A stretch of 64,000 nt of DNA from NCBI GenBank assembly GCA_963693315.1, contig OY856187.1, positions 387,948,885 to 388,012,884 of the forward strand, written 5' to 3'. Origin of the DNA: Diogma glabrata. Taxonomy: Eukaryota; Arthropoda; Insecta; Diptera; Cylindrotomidae. Below, piece after piece: positions 49,201-61,539 of the stretch (position 1 is the first letter of the stretch; each line of letters opens with the position of its first letter). The translations under genes were made by a program, and so were the position numbers. The notes under the pieces were generated by a model. That model ran no database searches and was not told the DNA's origin. It was given only the letters and a program-made list of their open reading frames with translations.

Positions 49201-50469
49201 AAAGTTCAGTCGTTGTCAAACATCAGTAAAGAAATATTTTAAAATAGTAAAGTATAATTTACATTTGTGTTTTCGAATTTGGGAATTGGATCGATATGAG
49301 ACGTATATAGAAAAATATAAACAAAAGATAATGAATTGTGAGGAGAGGTAAAACATCAGAGCTATTTAAGTTAGTTCATATTGCTTGAAGTTAAGCCCCT
49401 ATTTATGTCTATCAATACCTGTAAGGTATTCCTCTTATATTATTCTTGATGAGATATTTTCCATCGGGGTGATGTTATATCACAAATAATTTACTGAATT
49501 AATTGTTGATTATGTGTCAATAGACACAAGGGAAGACTAGTCATCTTCTTCTCACCGATATCAGTTTGTTATTCAATACTAGTATGTCTAGAGTATAACA
49601 AAACAGTGATCACCAGAGAAATCAATTGACTAAATCTGAATCTATTAAATATATGTTTATGTAAATTTTTTGCTTTTTATACTTCGCTAGAGTTGTAACC
49701 GTAGTGTTTTTGGTTTATATTAATTAGCGTTGACATTTTTTGGTAGTTTATCTAGTCGGCTAGCCCTGATGAGAATGATAAACTTTTTTGAAGTTTAAAA
49801 TTTTCTCATTGGTTCGAAACTAGATCGGTCGAAAATTGTATGGATTGCAAAAAGTTTCATAATTTGCACCATCATTTTTTAGATTCAGTTCTTATAATAC
49901 CTGTAAGGTTTGTTTCTTTTCTTTTTTCTCTTGTTTTTGTTTTTTGATAATGTACATTTTTTTCTATCACCGCCCACCTTGTGTTACTCCTTACGTTTAT
50001 GATCATTTTAAGTTTAATTTAAGAAAACAATTACTTCTCCTTTTTAAAAGTTTTTCGGTTTTCCCAACCTTTGTTTAATTAGTTTAATGAGGTTTCTTTT
50101 TAAGTAGATAATTGGTGTATGATTAGTAATATTTAGATTATATTTGCTATAATCTCTCTGAGGATAAATTTAATTCCAAACCTTCAAGTGAAAATATTAA
50201 TTAAAAAGGAAAAAAAATTACAAGTATAAATTTTAAATAGTGTATTGTTTTAAAAATCAATAAATCAATAGTGATAGCTGCCTCTTTAAGCAAAATAAAT
50301 TGTTAGTAAAGTGTAAAGTCAAGTTTATTTAAATGGCGTCGTCAAGAAGTTTCAAGTGTAAAAAATGCCCAAATTCATTTTGTTTTATTTGTGTAAGTTA
50401 CATAATACATACTGCTGAAAGAATCACCCCATTTATAAGAACTGCCTATCTTCATTACTAACTGATATT
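49201..50469. other. interior of the inverted-repeat block, left part
   Basis: Contains the inverted match (49670-49920) to 10165-10420, otherwise unassigned AT-rich DNA up to the small exon-like ORF at 50334. The minus-strand ORF 50375-50629 has no recognisable domain. Confidence 0.45.
50334..50393 (+). CDS. possible ORF1 5' exon with Cys motif (fragment)
   Basis: ATGGCGTCG opens MASSRSFKCKKCPNSFCFIC, with C-x2-C ... C-x2-C spacing recalling the PHD-like start of the LINE ORF1 at 39737. It ends at a TGT/GTAAGTT sequence that would be a good splice donor or an insertion point of element T copy B. Possibly the 5' end of a second CR1-type LINE. Confidence 0.3.
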
Positions 50470-53400
50470 TTCCAACTCCTAAAATATAACCAAGGTGAAA
50501 GGTGTAATGGATAGCCTGGAAGAATGCGTAAACCCAGTGTATTATAGTCTCAGATTTATTAGTTTTCATTTTTCTTATTAACATGTACCGCTCATAATAG
50601 TTTACCATCCATTCACCTTCAATAGCCATATTTCTATAGTCCCCGTAACCCCTAGTTTTCTTATTTTTCCTAAAACTTACTTAAATTTTCAATAGCTGGA
50701 CAGACATATTTGAAAAAGAATTGAGCCAATTACCCTGATTTTATTTATTAATTAATAGAATATAATATTGGTTAATTTGAATTAATTAATAATTTTCTTT
50801 AAATATCATCCATATAAACATTAAAATTTAATCTTACAACACCCTAAAATTGACGCGCACTACGTTTCCATTCGAGTATTTTCAATATACTACTTGAATT
50901 TGAATTTTCTAAACACCAACCGTAATTAACCAATGAAGTTTTCAAACCTCATAACAGCTGTGCGTATTTTTCCAATCGTCAACATACAAAGAATTACTAT
51001 CTTGCTTTGTTAAAATATCCGATTTATCTTTGTATGAATATAATATTTTGTTTCCAACCATTTTTCCGTTATTGAATTGAACTTCACGGAGCTGATATAG
51101 TAGATTGTATTTTCGTAATACCTAAACATCATAACATCGATCGAACTTACATTGGATTCGTTTTAAATTCCATGATAAATATTATTGATGTATCGGAAAT
51201 GTTTTTGTATTACAAAATTGGTTTTGTGTAATGATATCAAATCACAAACAGTTTTGTATAACTATGAAAAATTCCCAACAATTGAAAACTTGATGGAAAT
51301 TAATTGTATTACATCTGAAACACTGTATTCGAGTTGTTTCGAGACAAAGATTTTGGCTATATAATAAGCCACTGTACATTATTGAGCGATTATTCTATTA
51401 CATTTGGGTTTTCAAGTTGGTTTGTTTTTGGTTGGTGATTTGACGTCTATCAAGCTGTGGTGTGAAATAAAAATTGATTTTGGATACCGTGAAAGAATCT
51501 CTCAACGAGATAGGAAAATATATTAAAGCCGTGAGCAGACTTTGGGCTGGTTAACCAAGTGATTGGATAGGTCAACCAGGAAAACACCATACGGATAACC
51601 GTAAATAATACACCCGTAAGCTGAAAACTGTTAATAGAGAATTTTTTTTTGATACAAGCCGCATCACGGCACTACGGTCATTGCTTCGTATTTAATAAAT
51701 TTCCAAATATATTAAAGAATATTACCAAAAACCATATGAGGGCGTGCCGTTATGGAATCAATTAAGATAGTGGTTGTTTTTCTTTAAATGTGATTACCGA
51801 AATATCACCATGATAGGATAATTTCTGACGTGTTTCTGGCAAAATTTAGTAAACGGTGCTAGTTGATTATAAGCTGAATAGAGACAATTCCGTGAACCTA
51901 TGATTAGTTTATGTATGGATAGCTTAAGAAAAATTGGATTAACGGTATAGTGCTTATATTTATGTTGTTGAAATTCGTGTTCCTAATCAACTTTATTTAT
52001 TGATAGCGAATAACTGTATACTGCATGATATCTAAGTTCTGTGTTTCTTTTTTTAATTTAATTTTATTAACTAGTGATAGTAAAATATTAAAACATCGAG
52101 CGTATATTCTCGGTTTTTAGGACTAATTTATTAATTATCACTAATATGCTATGAAGTAAATTGTATGTACCTTAGAGGGTTCGTTGATATAATCCAACGA
52201 TCATTAAAATAAAATACAAAAGAACATTTGTGATTAACCGGATACTGAATCAGAATTCGGGGTGCCTAGTTTAATTAAATAGATTATTAAATAAATATAA
52301 TGCCTTCGGTGTTATTAGTTTAATTCTTGAAATGGTGATATTATGTTATTAAATGGTGTATTCAAAAATCAAAATTCTGTGTTACTGGAAAGATTTATTT
52401 ACTACCGATACCCCCGGATTGATTCGGGGCTAGTACGAGCAATCCGTCGCCTCTCAGCATTGTCATCTTCTACCACATATTTTTGGGTACCATATTTTCA
52501 ACATCAGTGCCACCTTTTTTCAACGAAGTTTGTACCGTATTTATTTCATCATTGCCAATTGTTCCACCGTGTTTTTGTACAGTGTTCATGTTAATGCTGT
52601 CAGCATTTTGCAACGAGTTTTTGTGCAGTGACTGCATCATCATTGGCAACAATTACATCGAATTTTTTTTATGTAAATTTTTTGCATGGTTCAAATTTAT
52701 TCAACGGTTTTGATGACAAATTTACTCAACGATCTTGATGGCAAGTTTATGCAATGGTTTTGATTACAAAGTTGTTCAGCCGTTATTGATAACCAATTTA
52801 TTCACCGAGTTTGTGTGCAAACTTATTCAACGCTTTTGATACCAGATTTATTCAACGATTTTGTTTGCAAACTTATTCAACGATTTTTGATAACCCATTT
52901 ATTCAACGATTTTGTTTGCCAACTTATTCAACGATTTTGATAATCAATTTATTCAACGATTTTGTTTGCAAACTTGTTCAACATTTTTGATGACAAATTT
53001 ATTCACCGATTTTGTTTGCAAACTTATTCAACGCTTTTGATACCAGATTTATTCAACGATTTTGTTTGCCAACTTATTCAACATTTTTGATAACCAATTT
53101 ATTCCACGATTTTGTTTGCAAACTTATTCAACGATTTTTGATAACCAATTTATTCAACGATTTTGTTTGCAAACTGATTCAACATTTTTGATAACAAATT
53201 TATTCAACGATTTTGATAACTAATTTATTCACCGATTTTGTTTGCAAACTTATTCAACGCTTTTGATACCAGATTTATTCAACGATTTTGTTTGCAAACT
53301 TATCCAACGATTTTTGATAACCAATTTATTCAACGATTTTGTTTGCAAACTTATTCAACATTTTTGATAACACATTTATTCAACGATTTTGTTTGCCAAC

Positions 53401-54300
53401 TTATTCAACGATTTTGATAATCAATTTATTCAACGATTTTGTTTGCAAACTTGTTCAACATTTTTGATGACAAATTTATTCACCAATTTTGTTTGCAAAC
53501 TTATTCAACGCTTTTGATACCAGATTTATTCAACGATTTTATTTGCCAACTTATTCAACATTTTTGATGACAAATTTATTCAACGATTTTGATAACTAAT
53601 TTATTCAACGATTTTGTTTGCAAACTTGTTCAACATTTTTGATAACCAATTTATTCAACGATTTCGTTTGCAAACTTATTCACCGTTTCTTGTTACCAAA
53701 TTTATTCAACGATTTTGATGACAAATTTACTCAACGATCTGGATTACAAATTTGTTCAACGATTGTGACTACCAAATTATTTAACATTTTATATAACGTT
53801 TATGCATACGACGTTGTTCAACATTTTTGATATAATTTTCGAGACATTTCAAATCGGAATAGGAGGACAGGATTTATGCATGGGGTGAGTACACTTAGTT
53901 TGTTTAATTTTTTTTTTATTAACGTATGGGTGTGAATGGGTGTGAAAAGGCGTGTCAGTGATTGAATGGGGGCGTGTTAGTCGTCGAATGTGTGGGTGAA
54001 TGTGTGAAGCGTGAGTGTGTGGGCGTCTGAGAGTGAATGTAGGGGTTGGGCGTGATGATCGTGGGTCTTTCGCAACTGGGGTCGCCAGAGTCTCCATTTT
54101 TCCACTTGCATTTCTTTCCATTTCTGCAAATTTTTCGTAAATAGCGTACATTTCTGTATTTGTGCTGAAGTAGCAGGGTTTCTTAATCGTTCCCATGGGC
54201 TGAAGCTAGCTTGGGGCAAGAAAATAAATCTCGCTAGGTACGCTTCCTGCTATGCCATTCTCATTGGTTCGCCAGTGAGACAGCGCTTCATTACAAAGGC
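50470..54300. mobile_element. unnamed tandem-repeat-bearing element T, copy B
   Basis: Collinear with copy A but with a different tandem-repeat unit (52660-53830) and without the long TG tract. A roughly 40-bp stretch with CAACTCCTAAAATA near its left end (50470) recurs in direct orientation at 54393 just outside the right end, so the element may be bounded by short direct repeats. Shared right block: CTATGCCATTCTCATTGG then TTCGCCAGTGAGA. No recognisable protein domain. Confidence 0.6.
52660..53830. repeat. 25-26 bp tandem repeat in element T copy B
   Basis: About 45 units alternate between TTCAACGATTTTGTTTGCAA (plus ACTTA) and TTCAACGATTTTTGATAACC (plus AATTTA), giving a dimeric period of about 51 bp. 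Degenerate units extend leftward to about 52500. Confidence 0.85.
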
Positions 54301-54469
54301 GCTAGATAATGTCCACAAACTTCACCAAAAAAATCTAAATTTCGAGAAAAATCATATACAAATAACTAACTATATTTCTCAACTAACTGTATTTTTCAAC
54401 TCCTAAAATAAGTCCGAGGTGGGAGAAGCTAGATCCACTACGAAAACAACTTATATATAAATCAATTAT

Positions 54470-55113
54470 GTTGCAGAATTTAAATTATTCTTATAGTTAA
54501 ATTTTTTTTCCAAATTTTGAGTTTTGACTTTCTTTGGGAAAACGTGAAGAACTTGGTGCAAGCTGCACCAATATTCGTGTCTTTTCGCTTTAAAGAAAGA
54601 AAATTAAAACTATAGGTACTATAGGTATCAAAAAATTAAAAAAAATTAGTGTCTTTATAGAAGACACCGAAGTGCATAAGTATAACCGAAGTGTAAAATA
54701 AATTTCAATTTTCAGTTCAATTTTCAAAAATTATTTGCTCAAAATTTATAATGTTGAAAATGGAAAAATTTTAAAAAAACGTGAATTTATCGTATTTTTT
54801 TAACTTTTTTCGACTGTAACTTCCAGAATCCTTAATGGATTTTTACAAAATACAGCTCAAAATGTTTGTTGGCATATTTACTATGCACATGTTTCATTAA
54901 TATATTTAATTTATTTGTTTTGTAAAATATGAGACCCAAAAACCGAAACAACATTTTGGATCACCGATAAAATTGGTTTTTCGTGAATATCTCAAAAACA
55001 AGGGCTAACCAAAAAAAATGAATGTGATATTCGTGTTCAGGAGGTCCAAATCCATAAGAAAAGTTGGGTTTTATTCAGGGAGACAAAAAAAGTTCAAAAT
55101 TTGTAAACTAGTG
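54470..55113. repeat. right arm of the 0.55-kb inverted repeat
   Basis: Reverse complement of 48637-49200 with scattered changes and small indels; ends TTTGTAAACTAG. LINE sequence resumes within about 10 bp. Confidence 0.8.
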
Positions 55114-55119
55114 TAATAA

Positions 55120-55342
55120 GTCACCCCTTTTCACTTCGTTCAGTATTTGGAATAGAGTTCCTGTTGAGGTAAGAAATGTGAAAACATTTATTAAATTTAA
55201 ATCTGTTGTGTTCGAATATGTTAAAAATAGTTTTTAGTTATGTAACAATAATGTGTGATATTTATAAATGTTAATTGTACCTTTTAGGATAGATAAGCTA
55301 TGCTTTACCCTTGTGTTTTGAATAAAAATAAATAAAAATGGT
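55120..55342 (+). pseudogene. LINE ORF2 C-terminus and 3' tail
   Basis: One frame reads SPLFTSFSIWNRVPVEVRNV then KTFIKFKSVVFEYVKNSF and stops at 55235. This is the typical end of CR1/jockey ORF2 (I-W-N-x-x-P-x-x-V-R ... F-K). About 100 bp of 3' UTR end in AATAAAAATAAATAAAAATGG. Confidence 0.8.
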
Positions 55343-55405
55343 CTAATGGACTGATGGACTTCCTAAGCACTGATGAACTGGTGGACTGATGGACTAATGG
55401 AATAA
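55343..55405. repeat. remnant of the CTGATGGA satellite
   Basis: CTAATGGACTGATGGACTTC and later GGTGGACTGATGGACTAATG repeat the 8-mer of the 36.3-38.1 kb array, immediately after the LINE tail. Confidence 0.85.
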
Positions 55406-57285
55406 GGATATATTGGAGGATATGTTACGAAGCTTTAACGAGATAGACCCTGGTTACAATACTACATTATACTGAGTACATTTTAACCTGGAGATGACCC
55501 ACATTTTTCATCTCTAGTCCTCATAAATTATTTTGTCTAACAAAATTTCGTCCTGCTCTCATAATAAATTTTTCTTCTATTCTGTTTACTTTATACATTC
55601 AACAAAATGTACAATCATTTCTAACATCATCCCCAGTTTCAACGTTAAATTATGTGTAAAGTATATTGATTCGTTTCATGAAGAAAAGACATTTTTTATG
55701 ATAGTAATCTTCCCTTTGGAAAATTTACCTGCTGAATTGGTTTTAATTCCATTTCTTCCACTTGTAGATGCCATCTATACAACACAACACCCTTTTATAT
55801 TCTTGTCGATATACGTACATACAATTCTTTTCTACTTATCTGTTTAAAATATCGTTGTGTACTTTTCTTATTATTATTATTCTTTTATCCATGCTATTTA
55901 GATTAAGATTTGCTTTAAGATTAAATTACTTTAAACTACGAATAGAAAAATGAACAAATAACATCGGGAATTTCATTAGGATAGTAAAAAATAATATAAC
56001 GGATGATTTGGTTTTCTTGTTTGCTAAAATGTTGACAATCTCAATTATTTTTTTTTTTTTTTCAATCTAAAATAGACACCCGCTCCCGAACACGGTGTTT
56101 CGCTTTCCGACCAATTATACACAAAATGCAACTTATGGTTAAAAAAATTGCTACAACTTCAATCATCTGTAAAAAAAAATAAAGTTATTGTTCATTTAAA
56201 TATTGCTGCTAAGCTTTCTGTTTTTTGTTTGTTATCTGTAATAAATCTCAATAGAACGAGAAAAAAATCCAGAAAACTAAATATCAATAATTCATTTTAG
56301 AAATCAAGAAAACTTTAAGCAATTCCATGATTTTCTGTATTTTATGAACCGGAAAATCTAACCATACTTATAAACATAACATTTTTCTTTCTCTTCTACA
56401 ATTTTCAGTATTTTCTTTGTTTTCTTTGGTGCGTAAAATTTTTTTATGTTCCTTTCTCATTGATACTCTTTTTTTAATGGTGTTTTGTTTTTGTTTCTTA
56501 GAAGAACATCATATTGAGCAGATGTGCGCGCGGGTGTATATGTATGTGTAAATTTCTTCGATTTCATATTTTGGGATTTTTATTTCTAAATAGAGGAAGG
56601 TAACCTTCTAAGAAAATCGAAAGATAAAACTATGTGATTTATGGATTTTCTTTGCAAACTAATCTAATGAAAATTTTAGTTATGTTTTGTCTTGTACAGT
56701 TTTTCTCATGTATTTGTTCCTTTTTCTGGTCGAAAATATGGTTTAGTAATAGACACTTTATGTTACAATATTTGATGTGTTGTTATGTTAAGATAAAAAA
56801 AGATTAAAATCGATAATTTGTTATCATATTAGGTTGTGGTTCAGAGATTTAATGTGGTTGGAATATATCAGAATAAAGAGAATTTAATGTATAAAAAACT
56901 TCCAAATGATTCGAAATTATTCAAGAGTTGGTAAAACTTTTACACAATTCAAGAGCTTAATATATTACGGCTTAACCTTGTTGAATTTCTTGAAATAGTT
57001 TTAGTAAAAAAATGAAGTTTTATACCGCATTTACAGCGACTTAGCAAATTAGGAGATGCAACTTAAATCAGTGCTGTAAACATTTTTTATTTTAAGAGCT
57101 TGCAACTAATTTGATATCTAGTTTTACTATCTAGGAAATTATGTGTAAATTGATATTGACGATGTAACCACCATTGCAAATAAAAATCTTTGTTTTCTAC
57201 ATCGTCTCTTGTTTCTAAAAATTTTAAATTATCAAATTTCTTTTCTCCGTCAAATATTTTTCAGCAATCAGAGAAAGAATTTGAG
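55406..57285. other. AT-rich stretch with one candidate micropeptide ORF
   Basis: Apart from the 34-codon ORF at 56062-56166 nothing convincing was seen; the ORFs at 55533-55847 and 55768-55953 are hydrophobic AT-rich frames without known domains. Confidence 0.4.
56062..56166 (-). CDS. candidate 34-aa single-pass membrane micropeptide
   Basis: On the minus strand a pyrimidine run ending TACAG is followed directly by an ATG. The frame encodes MIEVVAIFLTISCILCIIGR and then a basic tail KAKHRVRERVSILD before TGA. Residues 3-19 form one hydrophobic segment, followed by a strongly basic stretch, as in small type I/III membrane peptides. The coding stretch is clearly richer in GC than its flanks, and the acceptor-like context suggests an exon starting at the ATG. 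No homologue is recognised; chance cannot be excluded. Confidence 0.35.
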   Translation of the reverse strand: MIEVVAIFLTISCILCIIGRKAKHRVRERVSILD

Positions 57286-57289
57286 GAAT

Positions 57290-57780
57290 GGTCTAGTTAT
57301 CATATTACTTCGGTCTGAAAGACCTAAGTATTACATTCATGAGCTAAACGTGAAATTCTTACCCCAACTTCTTTTGGAATTTCTCGACGTTTTAGGACAT
57401 ACTGATTCTAAAAGAGCAACAAAAAATAATGTATGTCTGTCTGTCGGCCAGCCGTCCGTCACAACCTACGAAATCTAGAAAACCGCTGGACGGATTTCAA
57501 AAATTTTTTTAAAATAGGTTTACTCAATGGGAAGAGCCAAACGGACGAAGTGTTCGATAATTGTACCGGAAGTGTGTGAAAAATATCGTCAAAACAAGGA
57601 AGTTTGCATAGTTTTTGCTTAAAAAACTTTCATTTTAAGTGTTTACGAGGAACATTGAATTTGGAGAAATCTTGATGGTCGGGATTGGTTACTAAAAGCT
57701 TGTCAAAAACATGTTGTCAAGTGTGTCAAAAGAAAGATTTTTATTTATTTTTTTACCCAATTTTTTGGAAAAATGAAGAA
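57290..57780 (+). repeat. E1 element 5' part, copy c
   Basis: Starts TACTTCGGTCTGAAAGACCT, a hairpin, then the conserved GAAATTCTTACCCC segment, the GTCTGTCGGCCAGCCGTCCG cluster and the GTGTGTCAAAAGAAAG module. It ends at about 57780, giving an incomplete copy. Confidence 0.75.
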
Positions 57781-57904
57781 GAAGAATAATTTATTTTAAC
57801 AATAAATGTTCTGCCCAATTGAATTAGGTTGCTTTACTACACAGCATATCGATCGATCAAAAAGATAATATTATTACTAACGAAATGTTGAATTTAGAAT
57901 TTTA
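57781..57904. other. short spacer
   Basis: AT-rich spacer between two E1 copies; nothing recognised. Confidence 0.4.
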
Positions 57905-60900
57905 GTTTGAAAATATGGAGGGGCTGAAATCTCACAGCTCTGAGATATCAAGACTTCGGTCTGGAGAAAGGATTTTGATATAGTTTTCGACAAAAAACTT
58001 TTATGAGGACATGGTTTTTAGTTTTGGGCAGCGATGTATATCAAACATAACTCTTTGTGAAAGTACAAGTATTTTTTATCTCTGTTTAAAAATTTAGTAC
58101 AAAACTAACACGAAACATCAAAACGTTGCCGGAAAATTATAATCAAAATTCCAAAAATATTGTTAAATTAAATAGTGAGTTTTTGTTATTTAGTTAAATT
58201 AAATAGTGAATGTTGAGTTTTCTGCATAGGATCTTGATGAAACTTTGGCAAATGATACAGGTTCACTTGAAAATGGAAGATCTGGATTCATTTCAAATTT
58301 GGACAAAATGGCGGGGGGTCCCGAACACCTCTAAGTTTAAATCTTGAATAACTTGTTATGATCTTATTGAAACTTAGTACATAAGGTTTTAGTACTTTTT
58401 CCAATATTTTTGCATACCAACTTCCGGTTTGTCACTTCCGGTTAAAAAGTTTTTTTTTCAGGTGTTTATCCCTACTGTTGCCTACAATTACCGATCGATT
58501 TTCATAAAACGTTGCGAAAAGCTTTTAAATAACATGAGAAAGATTTTATCAGCTTTTGGAGCACATTGGATAAAGGGTTGGGGGGTCCACCATACAACAG
58601 GTGGTTTTTTCCACAAAGTTAAGTTTGTTGGGAGCATAAAACATTCATTCGTGAATGAATTTTGATGACACTTTGGAAAAAGATGCAAACATGTATGACA
58701 AAGAACTGATTAGTTTTTGAGCGATAGTGAACAAAGTGGTGGGGGGTCCCTGGAGCACCTGTTTTTTTGAAAGCTCTATAACTTCTGTACCTGATAAGCG
58801 AATTGGATGAAACTTGCTACATGAGTATGTAGTACGGTTTAAAATAGTTCTGCATCCCAACTTCCGGTTTTTTACTTCCGTTAAAAAATTTTTTTTTGTA
58901 CTTTTTTGAAGTTTTTTCAGTGTCTTTATGCACACTACAGCCCACAATAATGAAGTGATTATGATGAAACTTATGGAATAGGGTTCCAATTAGTGTGAAA
59001 AGATAATTATCATGTTTTGGGACACATTGATCAAAGTGGTGGGGGGTCTACCATACAACTGCTGACTTTTCACACTTTGTTTTTAAAGTTTGTTGGGAGC
59101 ATACAGACTTCATTCATTAATTTATTTTAATGAAACTTTGGAAAAAGATGGAAACTTAAGTAACAAAGAACTGATTAGTTTTTGGATAATATTGGAATAA
59201 GTGGTGGGGGTCCTCCCGAACACCTATTTAATGTGTCACACTTTTTTCAATGTTTGTTGGGAGCACACAGCATTCGTTCGTGAACGAATTTTGATGACAC
59301 TTTGGAAAAAGATGCAAACATGTATGGCAAAGAACTGATTAGTTTTTGAGCGATAGTGAACAAAGTGGTGGGGGGTCCCTGGAGCACCTGTTTTTTTGAA
59401 AGCTCTATAACTTCTGTACCTGATAAGCGAATTGGATGAAACTTGGTACATGAGTATGTAGTACGGTTTACAATAGTTCTGCATCCCAACTTCCGGTTTT
59501 TCACTTCCGGTAAAAAATTTTTTTTTGTACTTTTTTGAAGTTTTTCAGTGTCTTTATGCACACTACAGCCTACAATAATGAAGTGATTATGATGAAACTT
59601 ATGGAATAGGGTTCCAATTAATGTGAAAAGATAATTATCATGTTTTGGGACACATTGATCAAAGTGGTGGGGGGTCTACCATACAAATGCTGACTTTTCA
59701 CACTTTGTTTTTTAAGTTTGTTGGGAGCATACAGACTTCGTTCAATAATTTATTTTAATGACACTTTGGAAAAAGATGGAGACTTAAGTAACAAAGAACT
59801 GATTAGTTTTTGGATAATATTGGAATAAGTGGTGGGGGTCCTCCCGAACACCTGTTTAATGTGTCACACTTTTTTCAATGTTTGTTGGGAGCACACAGCA
59901 TTCGTTCATGAACGAATTTTGATGACACTTTGGAAAAAGATGCAAACATGTATGGCAAAGAACTGATTAGTTTTTGAGCGATAGTGAACAAAGTGGTGGG
60001 GGGTGTCCCATACACCTGTTTTTTTTAAAGCTCAATAACATCTGTACCTGATAAACGAATTGGATGAAACTTTGTACATAAGCATTTAGTATGATTTACA
60101 AAAATTCTGCATCCCAACTTGGTTTTTTACTTCCGGTAAAAAAATTTTTTTTAATTGTTGGCAGTTTTTTCAGTATCTTTATGCACACTACAGCCTACAA
60201 TACAGAAGTGATTATGATAAAACTTATGGAAAGGTTTCAATTAGTGTAAGAAGATAATTATCATCTTTTGGGACACATTGATCAAAGTGGCGGGGTATCT
60301 ACCATACAACTGCTGACTTTTCACACTTGGTTTTTAAAGTTTGTTGGGAGCATACAGATTTCATTCATTAATCAATTTTAATGGCACTTTGAAAAAAGAT
60401 AAAGACTTTATTGACAAAGAATTGACTAGTTTTTGGACAGTATTGGGATAAGTGGTGGGGTCCTCCCGAACACCTGTTTATTGTTTCAATGTTTGTTGGA
60501 AGCATACAACATTCGTTCGTTAAGTAATTTTGATTAAACTTTGCAAAAAGATGCAAATATGTATGGCAAGGAACTGATTAGTTTTTTTAGCGATAGTGAA
60601 CAAAGTGGTAGGGGGTCCTCCATGCACCTATTATTTTGGAAGCTCAATTACTTCTGTACCTGATAATCGAGTTGGATGAAATTTGGTACATACACATTTA
60701 GTACGGTTTACAACAGTTCTGCATACTTACTTCTGCTTTTTCACTTCCGATAAAATTTTTTTTATTTTTTCTCGTACAACAGAATTTATGTTTGTTGGGA
60801 TACTACTGCCTGCTTTAATATTTTTATTATTTGAACTACGAAGCCCATAATATTAGTTAGCTTTTAGTTAAAGTATTTTATGGATATTAGCTCATTATAT

Positions 60901-61490
60901 ATTCAGAACACTATGTTTCCAGAGCTGTGGTGAAGTCAGCCTATGCATCAGCGTCGCAATATTTTTCCAAAAAGTTGGGTAAAAAAATAAATAAAAATCT
61001 TTCTTTTGACACACTTGACAACATTTTTTTGACAAACTTATAATGCAATAATCTAGTTTTTGGTCTCACATACCAATCCCTACCATCAAGATTTCTCCAA
61101 ATTTAATGTACCAACTCGTAATCACTTAAAATGAACGTTTTTTAAGCCAAAAATATGAAAATTTGCTATTTTTGACACACATAATGATTTTTTGACACAC
61201 TTCCGGTACAGTTATCGAACACAGCGTCCTTTCGGACCTGTCCCTTGTGAATACCTATTTTTAGAAAAAAAAATTTTTGAAATCCCTCCAGCGGTTTTCC
61301 CTGCAGCGTAGGTAATGACGGACGGACGGCCGGGCGGCCGGCCGGCCGAAAGACATACATTTGTTTTTTTGCTTTTTAGAATCAGTAGGTCCTAAGACGT
61401 CGAGAAATGCCAAAAAATTTGGGGGTAAGAAATTCACTTTGAGCTCATGAATGTAATACTTAGGTCTTTCAGACCCAAGTAATTAATTAT
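57905..61490 (-). repeat. E1 element copy d, carrying a satellite
   Basis: On the minus strand the 5' part is 61490-60955 (hairpin end, GC cluster, GTGTGTCAAAA module) and the 3' part is 58185-57905 (TTTTCCGGCAACG to GATTTCAGCCCCTCCATA). Between them, where other E1 copies have AT-rich tandem repeats, lie 2.7 kb of the 627-bp repeat. All parts are in consistent order and orientation, so this looks like one element of about 3.6 kb. Confidence 0.65.
58225..60860. repeat. tandem satellite, period about 627 bp
   Basis: The anchor TTTGTTGGGAGC occurs near 58624, 59089, 59252, 59716, 59881, 60339 and (as TTTGTTGGAAGC) 60491. Spacing alternates between about 465 and 160 bp, so each 627-bp unit contains two related halves. 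Repeated blocks include GATAGTGAACAAAGTGGTGG and CAACTTCCGGTTTTT. About four units, with the outer ones more diverged. ORFs here (MHLFPKCHQNSF and related) are repeat translations. Confidence 0.9.
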
Positions 61491-61539
61491 AGATGTGATT
61501 ATAAATTATGTGAATTGTTGCACTTAAAATTTCTTCTGT

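Noticed and set aside
52470..53830. Direct repeats about 25 bp apart resembling a CRISPR array
   Set aside because: No constant repeat with unique spacers; the whole unit repeats with drift, and the context is eukaryotic. It is a tandem repeat.
58429..59561. Recurrent ORFs such as MHLFPKCHQNSFTNE and SCSKFHPIRLSGTE
   Set aside because: They repeat with the 627-bp satellite unit, appear on both strands and shift frame between units, so they are not conserved proteins.
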